A DNA stretch of 64,000 nucleotides, from assembly GCA_002281855.1 (NCBI GenBank), contig NCHQ01000002.1, forward strand, positions 124,001 to 188,000, written 5' to 3'. A program made the translations under genes and the position numbers. This DNA is from Rhodospirillales bacterium 24-66-33 (lineage in GTDB: Bacteria; Pseudomonadota; Alphaproteobacteria; Reyranellales; Reyranellaceae). How positions within the stretch are numbered: the first letter of the stretch is position 1; each line of letters starts with the position of its first letter. The notes beneath the pieces are model-generated. The model saw only the letters and a list, made by a program, of their open reading frames with translations. It made no database searches and was not told where the DNA came from. Shown one piece after another: positions 49,156 to 63,032 of the stretch.

Positions 49156-50170
49156 TTAGGCGATCGTTTTGGCGATGTCGCGCGCCAGTTCGAGGACGGA
49201 GAGCGGCGCGCTGCCCTCGGCCTTGTTGTTGGCCGTGATCCACACCTTGCGTCCAGCCTTGTAGGCGGAAGCGGCCATCCGGGCCAGCACCCGGCGGGTC
49301 TCGACGTCCTCGTCGACCAGCCGGTCGAAGGGCTCGTAGCGCTGCTTGGCGGCCTGGTAGAGGAAGCCGCGATGCAGGTTCCAGCGCACCACGAGCGGTC
49401 CCGGCTCCTCGCCGTCCAGCGCCTTGAGCGCGGCTTCCTGCCGCTCGACTTCGGGCATCCGGTCATGGAGGCCGACGCAGTAGCGGATTCCGGCCCGCGC
49501 GAGCATGCGCATCAGCCGCGGCGTGAGAAGTTCCGGATTCCGCAGCTCCAGTGCGTAAATCGGTGACTGGCCCGCCACCTCTTGCGGCAAGGCCGCGAAG
49601 AAGGCCTCGAGGCGTTCGGTCAAGAGCTGCGTTCGTCCGCGAGGCCGCGCGGCAGCGGCGAGATCTGGAAGACCAGCGGCCCCGCCTTGGTTTTTAGGCC
49701 CTCGAGGCAGGGCAGGACGAATTCACGGGTGGCCAGGGTTGCGTCGAGGAAGTGAGGATTCGCGACCTTGCCCCTGCCCTCCTCGTCGCGCATCACCGCG
49801 TCGCACACGAGCGCCGGCGCCTTCACGACGAAGCTGAAATGCTCCGGCACCTGGCTGGCATACTGCGCATAGGCGACCACGGAGAGCGGCGCGTAGAAGG
49901 TCCGGTCGAGACTGACGGTGCGCAGCAGCGGGATCTCGCCGTAGGCCCGGAGTCCCTTCCGGCTGAGCGTCACCTGGGGATGGACACCATCGTAGACCAG
50001 GCCGCGCCAGCCGGGAAAAAACCAGGAGGATGTGCCGAGCCGGATGTCGGGCGGCAGCACCGGCGCCTCGAGCAATGGCGAATCCCGCGCCGGCCTGACG
50101 TCGCCCGCGCCTGCAGCGCGCCGGCTGGGCGGCGGGGCGCCACCGGTTTCGAAGAGGCCGGGCTGCCGGC

Positions 50171-50174
<4 letters not shown>
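49156..50174 (-). pseudogene. DUF72 family protein gene interrupted by a frameshift
   Basis: Two frames make one DUF72 protein. The 5' part (50174-49620, 184 codons, TTG start overlapping the dnaE stop, behind GGTGGAGGAG) has IRLGTSSWFFPGWRGLVYDG and ends LVFQISPLPRGLADERSS. The 3' part (49623-49156, 155 codons) continues TERLEAFFAALPQEVAG, then YALELRNPELLT. Merging them needs a one-base shift near 49630; the TGA and an in-frame TTG overlap as TTGA, so coupled translation of two halves is also possible. DUF72 proteins are TIM-barrel-like with no firm function. A sequencing error is another option. Confidence 0.75.
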
Positions 50175-53617
<3,443 letters not shown>

Positions 53618-53648
53618 GGGCCATCATCGCGCCGCGGCCTGTGGACTG

Positions 53649-54324
<676 letters not shown>

Positions 54325-54332
<8 letters not shown>

Positions 54333-55584
54333 GTCGCAATCCTTCGACCGGTTCGATCCGGGTGGCGCGCCAGGCCGGATAGGCCGCGGCGACGAGCGAA
54401 AGCACGATCGCCACGGCGATGATGAACGCCACCTCGACCGGGTCCACGCGCACGGGCATGGAGGTGATGAAGTCGACCTCGGCCCCGGCGGTGCCGGCGC
54501 CGCCGGTGACGTTCGCGAGCGCGCGGCCGATCGCGGGCATGTTGGCGCAGAGCAGAAGGCCCAGCGCCGCGCCGATCGCCGTTCCGACGACACCCACGGC
54601 CGCCGCCGCCATGAAGAAGGCGCGTATGATCGTACCAGGCGCGGCTCCCATGGTCCGCAGGATCGCGATACTGCCGCGCTTGACGCGCACCAGCATGGTG
54701 AAGCTCGCGACCACGTTCATGGCGGCCACGACGACGATCAGGGTCAGGATGATGAACATCATCACCCGCTCGACCTGCAGCGCGCCGACGAAGCGCGCAT
54801 TGAGGCCGAGCCAGTGCGACACGCGCAGATCCTCGCGGCCGAGCGACCGGCGCAGGTCCTCGGCCACCTTCGGCGCTGACTGCGGATCCTTCAGGAACAG
54901 GTCAATCGAACTCACGGTTTCCTTGCCGTATTCGAGATCCTCCTGCAGCGCCGCCAGCGGGATGAACACCAGGGTGCTGTCGAACTCGTAGCGGCGGCTC
55001 ATGAAGGTGGCCAGGATGTCGTAGTCGCTGTAGCGCGGCGCGATCGTGCCGCCCTCGTTCAGCTGGTGGGTAACCACGGTCAGCGGCTCCCCCACCCTCA
55101 CCTGCATCTGCTGGCGCAGCCGTTCGCCGATCACCAGGCCGGGCTTCAGGCCGAACTCCGCCAGGTCGCCGAAGATGATGTTCCTCGACACGATGTCCCG
55201 ATTGAGGAGATCATCCCGCCGCACGCCGCGCAGCTGCGCACCGCGGGTCTGGCCGTGCCCGGTGACGAGGACCTGGCGCTCCAGGGTGAGCCGCACCGCC
55301 TCGACGCCGGGGACGTCCTTGAGCTTCGCCAGGAGACCCGGCGTGGCCTGCAGCAACCCGCCGCGCGCGGCGACGATGACATGGCCGTTCATGCCGATGA
55401 TCCGGCCCAGGAGCTGCTCGCGAAAGCCGCCCATGACCGAGAGAACGGCGATCAGGGTCCCGACCCCCAGCGCCACGCCGATCAGAGAGAACATCGCGAT
55501 GAAGGAGACGAATCCCTCGCGCTGGCGGGTGGCGAGGTAGCGCCAGGCGAGCCAGCGCTCGACGACGGGCGCGCGATCACTCAC
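54325..55584 (-). CDS. lolE: LolC/LolE-type permease, second of a tandem pair
   Basis: The 419-residue protein has an N-terminal membrane helix ([20 protein letters not shown]), a periplasmic MacB-like domain of about 230 residues and three C-terminal helices ending [20 protein letters not shown]. This is the LolCE/FtsX topology. It shares an overall pattern with the 436-residue neighbour at 55577 but differs throughout the periplasmic domain. GTG 55584 overlaps that gene's stop by 8 bp. Assignment as E versus C is by position only; single-permease (LolF-like) systems are an alternative family. Confidence 0.88.
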
Positions 55585-56887
55585 GGCGCAGGCCCTCCAC
55601 CGGATCGAGGCGCGCCGCGCGGGCGGCAGGGTAGATCGAGGCGAGCAAGGCGAAGACCAGCGCCATGATCGCGATACCGGCGACCTCGCTCCATTCGATC
55701 CGCGACGGCAGTTCGGCCAGCAGGTAGAGGGTCTGGTCGAACAGCACGATGTCGAAGGTCCGCTGCAGCCACTGCCGGATCGCCTCGATGTTGCGCGCGA
55801 AGGCGAGCCCCAGCACGACACCCAGAATCGTCCCGGCGCCGCCGATCGAGAGCCCGTCGAGCATAAAGATCCGCATGATGGCCGCCCGGCTGGCGCCCAT
55901 GGTGCGCAGGATGGCGATGTCGGCGGTCTTGGTCCGCACCAGCATGACCAGGCTGGACACGATGTTGAAGGCCGCGACGAGCACGATCATCGTCAGGACC
56001 AGGAAGATCATGTTGGTCTGGGCGACGACGGCCGAGAAGAAGCCGGCATTGGCCTGGAACCAGTCGAACACCCAGCCCTGCGTTCCCACCGCCTGCATCA
56101 GCAGCCGGCGCGTCTCCGCGGTCGAGGCTTTGTCCGACACGAACACCTCGATACCCGTGACGTTGGGCCCAAGGTTGAGCATGTGCTGGGCGTCTTGCAG
56201 CGGCGCGTACACGAAGTTGGAATCGTAGTCGTACATGCCGGTACAGAAGATCGCGGCGACCTTCACCGCGGCAGAGCGCGGCATGACCCCGAGCGGCGTC
56301 GCGACGGAGACCGGCGACACGAGCTGCAGCCTGTCCCCCACCTTCAGGTTCATGAGATCGGCCAGGCGGCGGCCGATCACCACGGTAAAATCGTCGCCGA
56401 AGCCCTTGAGGGTGCCCCAGTCGATCGGCTTGTCGTCGTCGGCCTTGCACAGCGTGCGATAGCGTTCGCGGTTTTCCGGCGATCCCTCGATCGCCGATGC
56501 GAGCGGCGGGCGGTTACGGATGTCGTCGGGCCGCATCCCGCGCAGCACGATCCCGCGCACCCGGTCTCCGGCCACGGCCATGAGCTGTCCCTCGGCCGTC
56601 GGCGTGGCAGACTCGACGCCCGGCACCGCCGCCAGGCGCTTCAGAAAGTCGGGCGTGGGCTCGAGGGGGCCGCCATTGGACTGGACCCCCAGCTGGCCGC
56701 TGATGCTCGACATCTGCGCCAGCATCTCGACGCGGAAGCCGTTCATCACCGACATCACGACGATGAGGGTACCGACCCCCAGCGTGATGCCGATCAGCGA
56801 GAAGCCGGCGATCACCGAAATGAAGCCTTCCTCGCGGCGGGCCCGCAGGAAGCGGAAGGCGATCAGGCGTTCGGCGGCGAAGGACAT
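55577..56887 (-). CDS. lolC: LolC/LolE-type permease, first of a tandem pair
   Basis: The 436-residue protein has the same layout: helix 1 (FISVIAGFSLIGITLGVGTL), a periplasmic MacB-like domain, and three C-terminal helices ending [20 protein letters not shown]. It contains AAFNIVSSLVMLVRTKTADI, the usual LolC loop after helix 2. With its paralogue and LolD it would form the LolCDE lipoprotein exporter. The ATG is at 56887, 20 bp from the proS stop. Confidence 0.9.
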   Translation of the reverse strand: MSFAAERLIAFRFLRARREEGFISVIAGFSLIGITLGVGTLIVVMSVMNGFRVEMLAQMSSISGQLGVQSNGGPLEPTPDFLKRLAAVPGVESATPTAEGQLMAVAGDRVRGIVLRGMRPDDIRNRPPLASAIEGSPENRERYRTLCKADDDKPIDWGTLKGFGDDFTVVIGRRLADLMNLKVGDRLQLVSPVSVATPLGVMPRSAAVKVAAIFCTGMYDYDSNFVYAPLQDAQHMLNLGPNVTGIEVFVSDKASTAETRRLLMQAVGTQGWVFDWFQANAGFFSAVVAQTNMIFLVLTMIVLVAAFNIVSSLVMLVRTKTADIAILRTMGASRAAIMRIFMLDGLSIGGAGTILGVVLGLAFARNIEAIRQWLQRTFDIVLFDQTLYLLAELPSRIEWSEVAGIAIMALVFALLASIYPAARAARLDPVEGLRRE

Positions 56888-56907
56888 GGCGGAGCCCTGT
56901 CCGCGGC

Positions 56908-58221
56908 TCAGCCGAACCGCGCGAGGACCTGTTCGGGCGTCAGCTCCTCGCGGACGCCGGTCTTGCGGTTCTTCACCTCGAGCTTGCCCGCGGCGAGTCC
57001 CTTCGGGCCGACGATGACCTGCCAGGGGATGCCGATCAGGTCCATGTCGGCGAACTTGCCACCCGGCCGGATGTCACGATCGTCGTGCAGCACCGCGACG
57101 CCCTTGGCCGAGAGCGCGTCGTAGAGCTTCTGGCAGGCGCCGCCGACGGCACCGTCGTCCGGCTTCAGGTTGACGATCGCCACCTTGAAGGGCGCCACCT
57201 CGTCCGGCCAGACGATGCCGGCATCGTCGTGGCTCGCCTCGATGATGCCGCCGACCAGGCGCGAGACGCCGATGCCGTAGGAGCCCATCTCGACCGTGAT
57301 CTGCTCGCCGCCCGGCCCGGCGACGACCGCGTTCATCGGCTTGGAGTACTTGGTGCCGAAATAGAAGATGTGGCCGACCTCGATGCCGCGCGCGGCGAGC
57401 CGATCGCCCTCAGGCAGCGCCTCGAACGCCTTCGCGTCATGCATCTCGTCGGTCGCCGCGTAGAGCGACGTCCACTCGTTCACGATGCCCTGCAGGTCCG
57501 ATGCATAATCGATCTGGCGGCTGAGGATATCCTTGTCGACCAGGCCCTTGTGGCAGAACACGGCGCTCTCGCCGGTCTCGGCCAGGATGATGAACTCATG
57601 GCTGAGATCGCCGCCGATCGGGCCGGTGTCGGCGCGCATCGGAATCGCCTTCAGCCCCATGCGGGCGAAGGTGCGCAGATAGGCCACGAACATCCTGTTG
57701 TACGAGTGGACCGCGCCCGCCTTGTCGATGTCGAACGAGTAATTGTCCTTCATCAGGAATTCGCGACCGCGCATGACGCCGAAGCGCGGACGGACCTCGT
57801 CCCGGAACTTCCACTGGATGTGATAGAGATTCTTCGGCAGGTCGCGATAGCTCTTCACGCCATCCCGAAATAGCGTCGTGATCATTTCCTCGTTGGTCGG
57901 GCCGTACAGCATCTCGCGATCGTGGCGATCCTTGATGCGCAGCATCTCCGCCCCGTAGGCCTCGTAGCGGCCGCTTTCGCGCCACAGGTCGGCCGACTGG
58001 ATGGTCGGCATCAGCACTTCCTGCGCGCCCGCTCGGTCCTGCTCCTCGCGCACGATCCGCTCGATGTTGCGCAGGACGCGAAGGCCGAGCGGCAGCCAGG
58101 CATAGATGCCGGCGCTGGTCTGGCGGACGAGGCCGGCACGCAGCATCAGCCGATGCGAAACGATCTGCGCTTCCGACGGAGTTTCCTTCATCGTCGGCAG
58201 AAAGTACTGGCTCATGCGCAT
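56908..58221 (-). CDS. proS: prolyl-tRNA synthetase, short alphaproteobacterial form
   Basis: The protein has about 437 residues. Class II motifs are visible: motif 1 in [19 protein letters not shown] and [17 protein letters not shown], motif 2 in [21 protein letters not shown], motif 3 in [17 protein letters not shown]. Motifs 2 and 3 lie close together, so the roughly 180-residue editing insertion of E. coli ProRS is absent, as in most alphaproteobacteria; Ala-tRNA-Pro may be cleared by a separate YbaK/ProXp protein. Two near ATGs (58221 and 58215) are possible; the frame to 58335 is rejected. Confidence 0.93.
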   Translation of the reverse strand: MRMSQYFLPTMKETPSEAQIVSHRLMLRAGLVRQTSAGIYAWLPLGLRVLRNIERIVREEQDRAGAQEVLMPTIQSADLWRESGRYEAYGAEMLRIKDRHDREMLYGPTNEEMITTLFRDGVKSYRDLPKNLYHIQWKFRDEVRPRFGVMRGREFLMKDNYSFDIDKAGAVHSYNRMFVAYLRTFARMGLKAIPMRADTGPIGGDLSHEFIILAETGESAVFCHKGLVDKDILSRQIDYASDLQGIVNEWTSLYAATDEMHDAKAFEALPEGDRLAARGIEVGHIFYFGTKYSKPMNAVVAGPGGEQITVEMGSYGIGVSRLVGGIIEASHDDAGIVWPDEVAPFKVAIVNLKPDDGAVGGACQKLYDALSAKGVAVLHDDRDIRPGGKFADMDLIGIPWQVIVGPKGLAAGKLEVKNRKTGVREELTPEQVLARFG

Positions 58222-58361
58222 GCGGAATCGGTCCTCGGTCGGGGTATCGGGATGGCGGCGGACTGTAGGGAACGGGTCGGCCAAAGGCAAACATGGACGG
58301 TACGGCTGGCTTTTCACAGCCATGTGCCCGCACACTGGGCGCGATTTTCGGGGGGAGCGGG

Positions 58362-59654
58362 ATGCTGGAGCGACTTTTCAAGCTGAGCGAGAACAACACC
58401 AACGTCCGGACCGAGCTCGTCGCCGGCCTCACGACGTTCCTGACGATGGCCTACATCATCTTCGTCAACCCTTCGATCCTTGCCGAAGCCAAGATGCCGT
58501 TCGGAGCCGTGTTCGCCGCCACCTGCGTGGCTGCCGCGGTGGGCTGCTTCCTGATGGCCTTCCTCGCCAACTACCCGATCGCCCTCGCCCCCGGCATGGG
58601 CCTCAACGCCTATTTCGCCTTCGGCGTGGTCGGCGGCATGGGCCACACCTGGCAGGTCGCGCTGGGCTGCGTCTTCATCTCCGGCATCATCTTCCTGATC
58701 ATCAGCGTGCTGCCGATTCGGGAATGGATCGTCAACGCGATCCCGAAGTCGCTGAAGATGGCGATCGCAGCCGGCATCGGCCTCTTCCTGGCGCTGATCG
58801 CGCTCAAGAACGCCGGCATCGTCATCGGCAATCCGGCGACCCTGGTGGCCCATGGCAAGATGACGAGCTGGCCGGTGGTGATGGCGGTCCTTGGCTTTGC
58901 CATCATCGTTGCCCTCGAACACCGCCGCGTCATGGGCGGCGTGATCATCGGCATTCTGGTCGTCACCGTGATCTCCATCCTGGCCGGGCATCAGAAGTTC
59001 GCCGGCATCGTCGCGACCCCGCCTTCGATCGCGCCCGTGTTCCTCCAGATGGATCTTGCCGGCGCCCTGCAGGTCGGGCTCGTGACGGTGGTCTTCGCTT
59101 TCCTGTTCGTCGACCTGTTCGACAATACCGGCACCCTGATCGCGCTGGCCCATCGCGGCGGCTTCATGCGGCCCGACGGAACCGTGCCGCGCCTGCGCGG
59201 CGCCCTCATTTCGGACAGCGCCTCCGCGATGATCGGTGCCGCCCTCGGGACATCCACCACGACCAGCTACATCGAGAGCGCCTCGGGCATCAATGCCGGC
59301 GGCCGTACGGGGCTCACCGCCGCCGCCGTCGGCGTTCTCTTTCTGCTGGCGCTCTTTCTCTCGCCGCTCGCCGGATCGATCCCGGCGTATGCGACCGCGC
59401 CGGCCCTTCTCTATGTCGCGTGCCTGATGGCCCGCGGGCTCACGGAGATCGAATGGAACGACATCACCGAAGCGGCGCCGGCGGTGATCACGGCGATTGC
59501 CATGCCCTTCACCTTTTCGATTGCCGACGGCATCGCCTTCGGTTTCATCTCGTACGCCGGAATCAAACTTGCCGCTGGCCGGTTCCGCGACATCCATCCG
59601 GCCGTCGCAATCCTCGCTGTTCTATTCGTGATCAAATATGTGGTCATTGGATGA
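58362..59654 (+). CDS. NCS2-family purine permease (AzgA/GhxP-like)
   Basis: The protein has 430 residues with about 12-14 hydrophobic segments. [21 protein letters not shown] and [16 protein letters not shown] are the opening blocks of the AzgA-like NCS2 subfamily, and [38 protein letters not shown] are substrate-site blocks. It imports hypoxanthine, guanine or adenine by proton symport. ATG 58362 follows GGGGGAGCGG. It is divergent from proS, 140 bp away, and followed by a candidate small RNA. Confidence 0.92.
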   Translation: MLERLFKLSENNTNVRTELVAGLTTFLTMAYIIFVNPSILAEAKMPFGAVFAATCVAAAVGCFLMAFLANYPIALAPGMGLNAYFAFGVVGGMGHTWQVALGCVFISGIIFLIISVLPIREWIVNAIPKSLKMAIAAGIGLFLALIALKNAGIVIGNPATLVAHGKMTSWPVVMAVLGFAIIVALEHRRVMGGVIIGILVVTVISILAGHQKFAGIVATPPSIAPVFLQMDLAGALQVGLVTVVFAFLFVDLFDNTGTLIALAHRGGFMRPDGTVPRLRGALISDSASAMIGAALGTSTTTSYIESASGINAGGRTGLTAAAVGVLFLLALFLSPLAGSIPAYATAPALLYVACLMARGLTEIEWNDITEAAPAVITAIAMPFTFSIADGIAFGFISYAGIKLAAGRFRDIHPAVAILAVLFVIKYVVIG

Positions 59655-59746
59655 ACAGCGAAATGGTGCGGACATTAGTTTGTCGTCGAACGACCTCGCC
59701 GTTGCAGATTCTTCTGTTCGCCACCCAAGGATGGAAAGAAAAGGTC

Positions 59747-59775
59747 TTGGCAATTCCCAGGCGACACGCTAAACA
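59747..59775 (+). promoter_or_regulatory. possible promoter of an orphan small RNA
   Basis: TTGGCA (59747-59752) and TAAACA (59770-59775) are exactly 17 bp apart. They lie 93 bp past the permease stop and point away from every gene, at a terminated non-coding stretch. Confidence 0.4.
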
Positions 59776-59884
59776 GCCTACGCGTTGGGCGTAGCCCGAG
59801 TTTAGGGAGGAGAGCGGCGGAAGCCGCCTACGACGAGTTTCGGGGGTAGAGGACGGCGGACCACTGGTCCGCCGTTTCCTTTTT
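59776..59884 (+). ncRNA. candidate small RNA, novel
   Basis: From the proposed start (about 59780) to the terminator at 59884 is about 105 nt. Predicted parts are a CTACGC/GCGTAG hairpin (59778-59794, which may mark the 5' end), an unpaired GGGAGGAG (59805-59812), a GCGGC-GGAA-GCCGC hairpin with a GNRA-type loop (59814-59827), and a terminator hairpin. No ORF with a start codon follows the purine-rich run. It does not match 4.5S, 6S, tmRNA or RNase P RNA by eye. The downstream gene is on the other strand, so it is not a leader. Confidence 0.4.
59853..59884 (+). terminator. strong intrinsic terminator of the candidate small RNA
   Basis: ACGGCGGACC (59853-59862), ACT, GGTCCGCCGT (59866-59875) is a perfect 10-bp stem followed by TTCCTTTTT. 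The T tract exists only on the + strand, so it is directional. It is about 200 bp past the permease stop. Confidence 0.85.
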
Positions 59885-59911
59885 GGGGCGAGAGGCCCTG
59901 ATGGCCGCGGC

Positions 59912-60157
59912 TCAGGATCCTTCGAGACGCCTGAAACTCAGCAGATCGAGCTGGTAGAATCCATAGAAGGCGAGCCACAGCACTGCCGCGACGACGGTCG
60001 TGATGATGGCTTTGCGCAGCAGTTCCGGCCGCTCCGGCGCGCCCGTATCCTGTCCCCTGCCCGGATTCTCGACGCGTCTAACGCCCAGCGGCAGAACCAT
60101 GAAAAGCGCGATCCACCAGATCACCAGGTAGACCATGATGCCGGTAGCCCAGCCCAT
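59912..60157 (-). CDS. DUF1467 family small membrane protein
   Basis: The 81-residue protein has two membrane segments, GIMVYLVIWWIALFMVLPLGV (6-26) and KAIITTVVAAVLWLAFYGFY, around a short acidic loop (NPGRGQDTGAPERPE). The pattern WWIALFMVLPLGVR is typical of DUF1467, a family of unknown function found beside mce and proS in alphaproteobacteria. It lies 13 bp after the mce stop and is the last gene of that operon. Confidence 0.85.
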   Translation of the reverse strand: MGWATGIMVYLVIWWIALFMVLPLGVRRVENPGRGQDTGAPERPELLRKAIITTVVAAVLWLAFYGFYQLDLLSFRRLEGS

Positions 60158-60170
60158 GGCGCGATGCTCC

Positions 60171-60575
60171 TCAGACCTGTTCGAGTTCGATCAGCGTGCC
60201 GGTGAAGTCCTTGGGATGCAGGAACAGCACGGGCTTGTCGTGGGCGCCGATCTTGGGCTCGCCGTCGCCCAGGACGCGCGCACCCTGCGACTTCAGCTTG
60301 TCGCGGGCGGCATAGATGTCCTCGACCTCGTAGCAGACGTGGTGGATGCCACCGTCGGCATTGCGGGCGAGGAAATTGGCGATCGGCGACTTCTCGCCGA
60401 GCGGATGCAGGAGCTCTATCTTGGTGTTGGGCAGCTCGACGAAGACCACCGTCACGCCATGCGCCGGCTGCTCCTTGGGCGCGCTCACCTTGGCGCCCAT
60501 CACGGTGCGGTAGAGCTCGCTCGCCTTGGCCAGGTCGGGCACGGCAATCGCGATGTGGTTGAGGCGTCCGATCAT
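60171..60575 (-). CDS. mce: methylmalonyl-CoA epimerase
   Basis: The 134-residue VOC-fold protein has LNHIAIAVPDLAKASELY with the first metal His, VFVELPNTKIELLHPL, GGIHHVCYEV and TGTLIELEQV with the final metal Glu. It interconverts (R)- and (S)-methylmalonyl-CoA in propionyl-CoA use. ATG 60575 follows GGAGAAG; the long upstream frame is a shadow of rnj. Confidence 0.92.
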   Translation of the reverse strand: MIGRLNHIAIAVPDLAKASELYRTVMGAKVSAPKEQPAHGVTVVFVELPNTKIELLHPLGEKSPIANFLARNADGGIHHVCYEVEDIYAARDKLKSQGARVLGDGEPKIGAHDKPVLFLHPKDFTGTLIELEQV

Positions 60576-60601
60576 GGTCTTCTCCGGCGGCTGCGCGGCC
60601 T

Positions 60602-62254
60602 TTAGATGCGGACGATGTGCACGTCCGTCAACGGCTTCTTGCCGAGGTGCGCCCGCACGACGCGCCGGACGGCCTGGCGGGCCGCCTCCTCCATGCGCCG
60701 GTCGTCGGTGCGTTCGACGCTCTTGAGGTCCGCCAGCATCTCCGAAAGCGCATCCTCGATCGCGTCCTGAAGCTCGCCGTCGGCGTCGTCGATGCCGCGC
60801 AGCGAGACTTTCGGCGGCGCCAGGGGGTTGCCACGCTTGTCCACGACCAGGGTCGCCGCGGCGGCGCCGTTCCACAGGAGCTTGCGCCGTTCGCGCAGCG
60901 ATTCCCCGTCGAGCGGGATCAGCGTGTCGCCGTCCCGGGCCAGCCGCCCGGAGAAGACGTGGTCGATGATCTCGGCCGGTCCCGGTGCCAGTCGCACCAG
61001 GGTGCCGTTGGGTGCCACGATCGTTTCCGGGACCTGGCAGGTCTTCGCCAGCTCGGCATGCTCCATCATGTGGCGGACCTCGCCATGGACCGGTAGCGCA
61101 ATCTTCGGGCGGACCCACTGATAGACCCGCACCAGCTCGTCTCGTGCCGGATGTCCGGAAACGTGGATATCGGCCTCCCGGTCGGTGATGACCTTCACCC
61201 CACGGGCGATCAGCGCGTTCTGCAGGCGCCCGACCGAGTGCTCGTTCCCCGGGATGACCCTTGACGAGAAGATGGCGGTGTCGCCGGCCTCGAGGACGAG
61301 GTCGCGATGCTCTCCGCCGGCGAGTTTCGACATGGCGGCGCGGGGCTCACCCTGGCTGCCGGTGCAGATGAACAGCACCTTGTCACGCGGCAGGTAGCCG
61401 GCCTGCTTCTCGGGCACGCATTCGGGGAAATCCAGCAGGTAGCCGCATTCCTGCGCCGATTCGAGCATGCGTGTGAGGGCGCGGCCCGACAGGACCGGGT
61501 GGCGGCCGGCCGCGACCGCCGCCAGGGCGATGCTCTCGACCCGGGCAAGGTTGGAGGCGAAGCAGGACACGGCCACCCTGCCCGCGCGACCGCGCACGAG
61601 CGCCTCGAGGTTCTTGCGGACCTTGGACTCGGAGCCCGCCTCGCCTTCGACGAACACGTTGGTGCTGTCGCAGACCATGGCGAGCGCACCCTCGTCGCCG
61701 ATGCGCTTCAGCATGGCCTCGTCGGTCAGGTCGCCCAGCAACGGCTCGGGATCGATCTTCCAGTCGCCCGTGTGGAAGACCGTGCCGAACTTGGTGCGGA
61801 TCGCCATCGCATTCGGCTCGAGGATCGAATGCGTCATGGTGATCATCTCGAGCTCGAACGGCCCGAGGGTGAACTTGCCCCTCAGGGGAATCTCGGTGAC
61901 CGGCACCTGATCGCGCAGGCCGGCATCGATCAGCTTGCGCTTCAGGACCGAGGCGGCGAAGGGCGTCGCATAGACGGGCGCCTTCAGCTGTGGCCAGAGA
62001 TCGGCGACGGCACCGAGATGGTCCTCGTGGGCGTGGGTCAGGACGATGCCGACGAGGTCGTCGCGGCGTTCCACGATGAATTCGGGATCCGGCATCACCA
62101 CCTCGACGCCGGCCATCGAACTGTCGGCGAAGCCGATGCCGAGATCGACCATCAGCCACTTCCCGGCCGTGCCGTAGAGGTTGAGGTTCATGCCGATCTC
62201 GCCGGCCCCCCCGAGGGCCAGGAACAGCAGCTCGTCGTTCGAAGGAACCGTCAT
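60602..62254 (-). CDS. rnj: ribonuclease J
   Basis: The 550-residue protein has GIVLTHAHEDHLGAV with metal ligands His74, His76, Asp78 and His79, a beta-CASP region (FASNLARVES, LICTG-like FICTGSQGEPRAAMSKLA), and VHGEVRHMMEHAELA. It is an RNA 5'-exonuclease/endonuclease processing rRNA and mRNA ends. The ATG at 62254 overlaps the coaX stop (ATGA). Its C-terminal dimer domain ends at THVHIVRI-like DVHIVRI. Confidence 0.93.
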   Translation of the reverse strand: MTVPSNDELLFLALGGAGEIGMNLNLYGTAGKWLMVDLGIGFADSSMAGVEVVMPDPEFIVERRDDLVGIVLTHAHEDHLGAVADLWPQLKAPVYATPFAASVLKRKLIDAGLRDQVPVTEIPLRGKFTLGPFELEMITMTHSILEPNAMAIRTKFGTVFHTGDWKIDPEPLLGDLTDEAMLKRIGDEGALAMVCDSTNVFVEGEAGSESKVRKNLEALVRGRAGRVAVSCFASNLARVESIALAAVAAGRHPVLSGRALTRMLESAQECGYLLDFPECVPEKQAGYLPRDKVLFICTGSQGEPRAAMSKLAGGEHRDLVLEAGDTAIFSSRVIPGNEHSVGRLQNALIARGVKVITDREADIHVSGHPARDELVRVYQWVRPKIALPVHGEVRHMMEHAELAKTCQVPETIVAPNGTLVRLAPGPAEIIDHVFSGRLARDGDTLIPLDGESLRERRKLLWNGAAAATLVVDKRGNPLAPPKVSLRGIDDADGELQDAIEDALSEMLADLKSVERTDDRRMEEAARQAVRRVVRAHLGKKPLTDVHIVRI

Positions 62255-63021
62255 CCGCGGTTGCGCCGCCAGATCTCCAGCAGGCCGAGCGACATCAGAT
62301 CGGGCTCGATGAAGTCGAAGAGGCCGATCTCGTCCTTGAACACGCTGGCGAGGCCGCCCGTGGCGATCACCTTCATGGGCTCGCCATACTCCTCGCGGAT
62401 GCGCCGGATCAGGCTCTCGATCAGGCCGACATAGCCCCAGAAGATTCCGGACTGCATGTTGGCCACGGTGTTCTTGCCGATGACGTGGGCCGGCTTCTCG
62501 ACCCGGATGCGCGGCAGGCGCGCCGTCATCAGGTAGAAGGCCTCGATCGTCAGCTCGACACCCGGCGCGAACACGCCGCCGATGAAATTGCCGTCCCTGT
62601 CGGCGAGGTCGAAGGTGGTGGCACTGCCGAAGTCGATCGTGATCAGCGGCCCGCCATACTTCGTGTGGCCGGCGATGACGCCGACGAGGCGGTCGGCGCC
62701 CGCCTCGGCCGGCCGGTCGATCAGCACCTTGATGCCGAGATTGCAGTCGGGCTCGCCGACGATCAGCAGCCTGGTGTGGAAGTAGTTCTCGCAGAGGCGC
62801 CGCAGATGGGTATTCACAGCCGGCACGACGCTGGCCAGGATCGCGCCCTTGATCGACTTCGGATCGAAGCCCTGCAGGTTCATGAGCTGCGTCACCCAGG
62901 CGGCATATTCGTCGGACGTGCGCTTGGACTCGGTGCGCAGGCGCCAGGCAGCGACGATCCTGTCCTCGTCGAACACGACGAACTTCGAGTTGGTGTTGCC
63001 AACGTCGATGGCCAGCAGCAT
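62251..63021 (-). CDS. coaX: type III pantothenate kinase
   Basis: The 256-residue protein starts MLLAIDVGNTNSKFVVFDED, the phosphate-binding strand with catalytic Asp6, and has GADRLVGVIAG, TIDFGSATTFDLAD and GVFAPGVELTIEAFY. It phosphorylates pantothenate, the first step of CoA synthesis, and is not inhibited by CoA. It lies 11 bp after birA and overlaps rnj. Confidence 0.94.
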   Translation of the reverse strand: MLLAIDVGNTNSKFVVFDEDRIVAAWRLRTESKRTSDEYAAWVTQLMNLQGFDPKSIKGAILASVVPAVNTHLRRLCENYFHTRLLIVGEPDCNLGIKVLIDRPAEAGADRLVGVIAGHTKYGGPLITIDFGSATTFDLADRDGNFIGGVFAPGVELTIEAFYLMTARLPRIRVEKPAHVIGKNTVANMQSGIFWGYVGLIESLIRRIREEYGEPMKVIATGGLASVFKDEIGLFDFIEPDLMSLGLLEIWRRNRG

Positions 63022-63032
63022 TCCCGCCCTCC

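Noticed and set aside
59776-59884. Possible 4.5S SRP RNA
   Set aside because: The GGAA loop and purine run were suggestive, but the conserved GGAAGGAAGCAGCC-type apical loop region of SRP RNA is not present.
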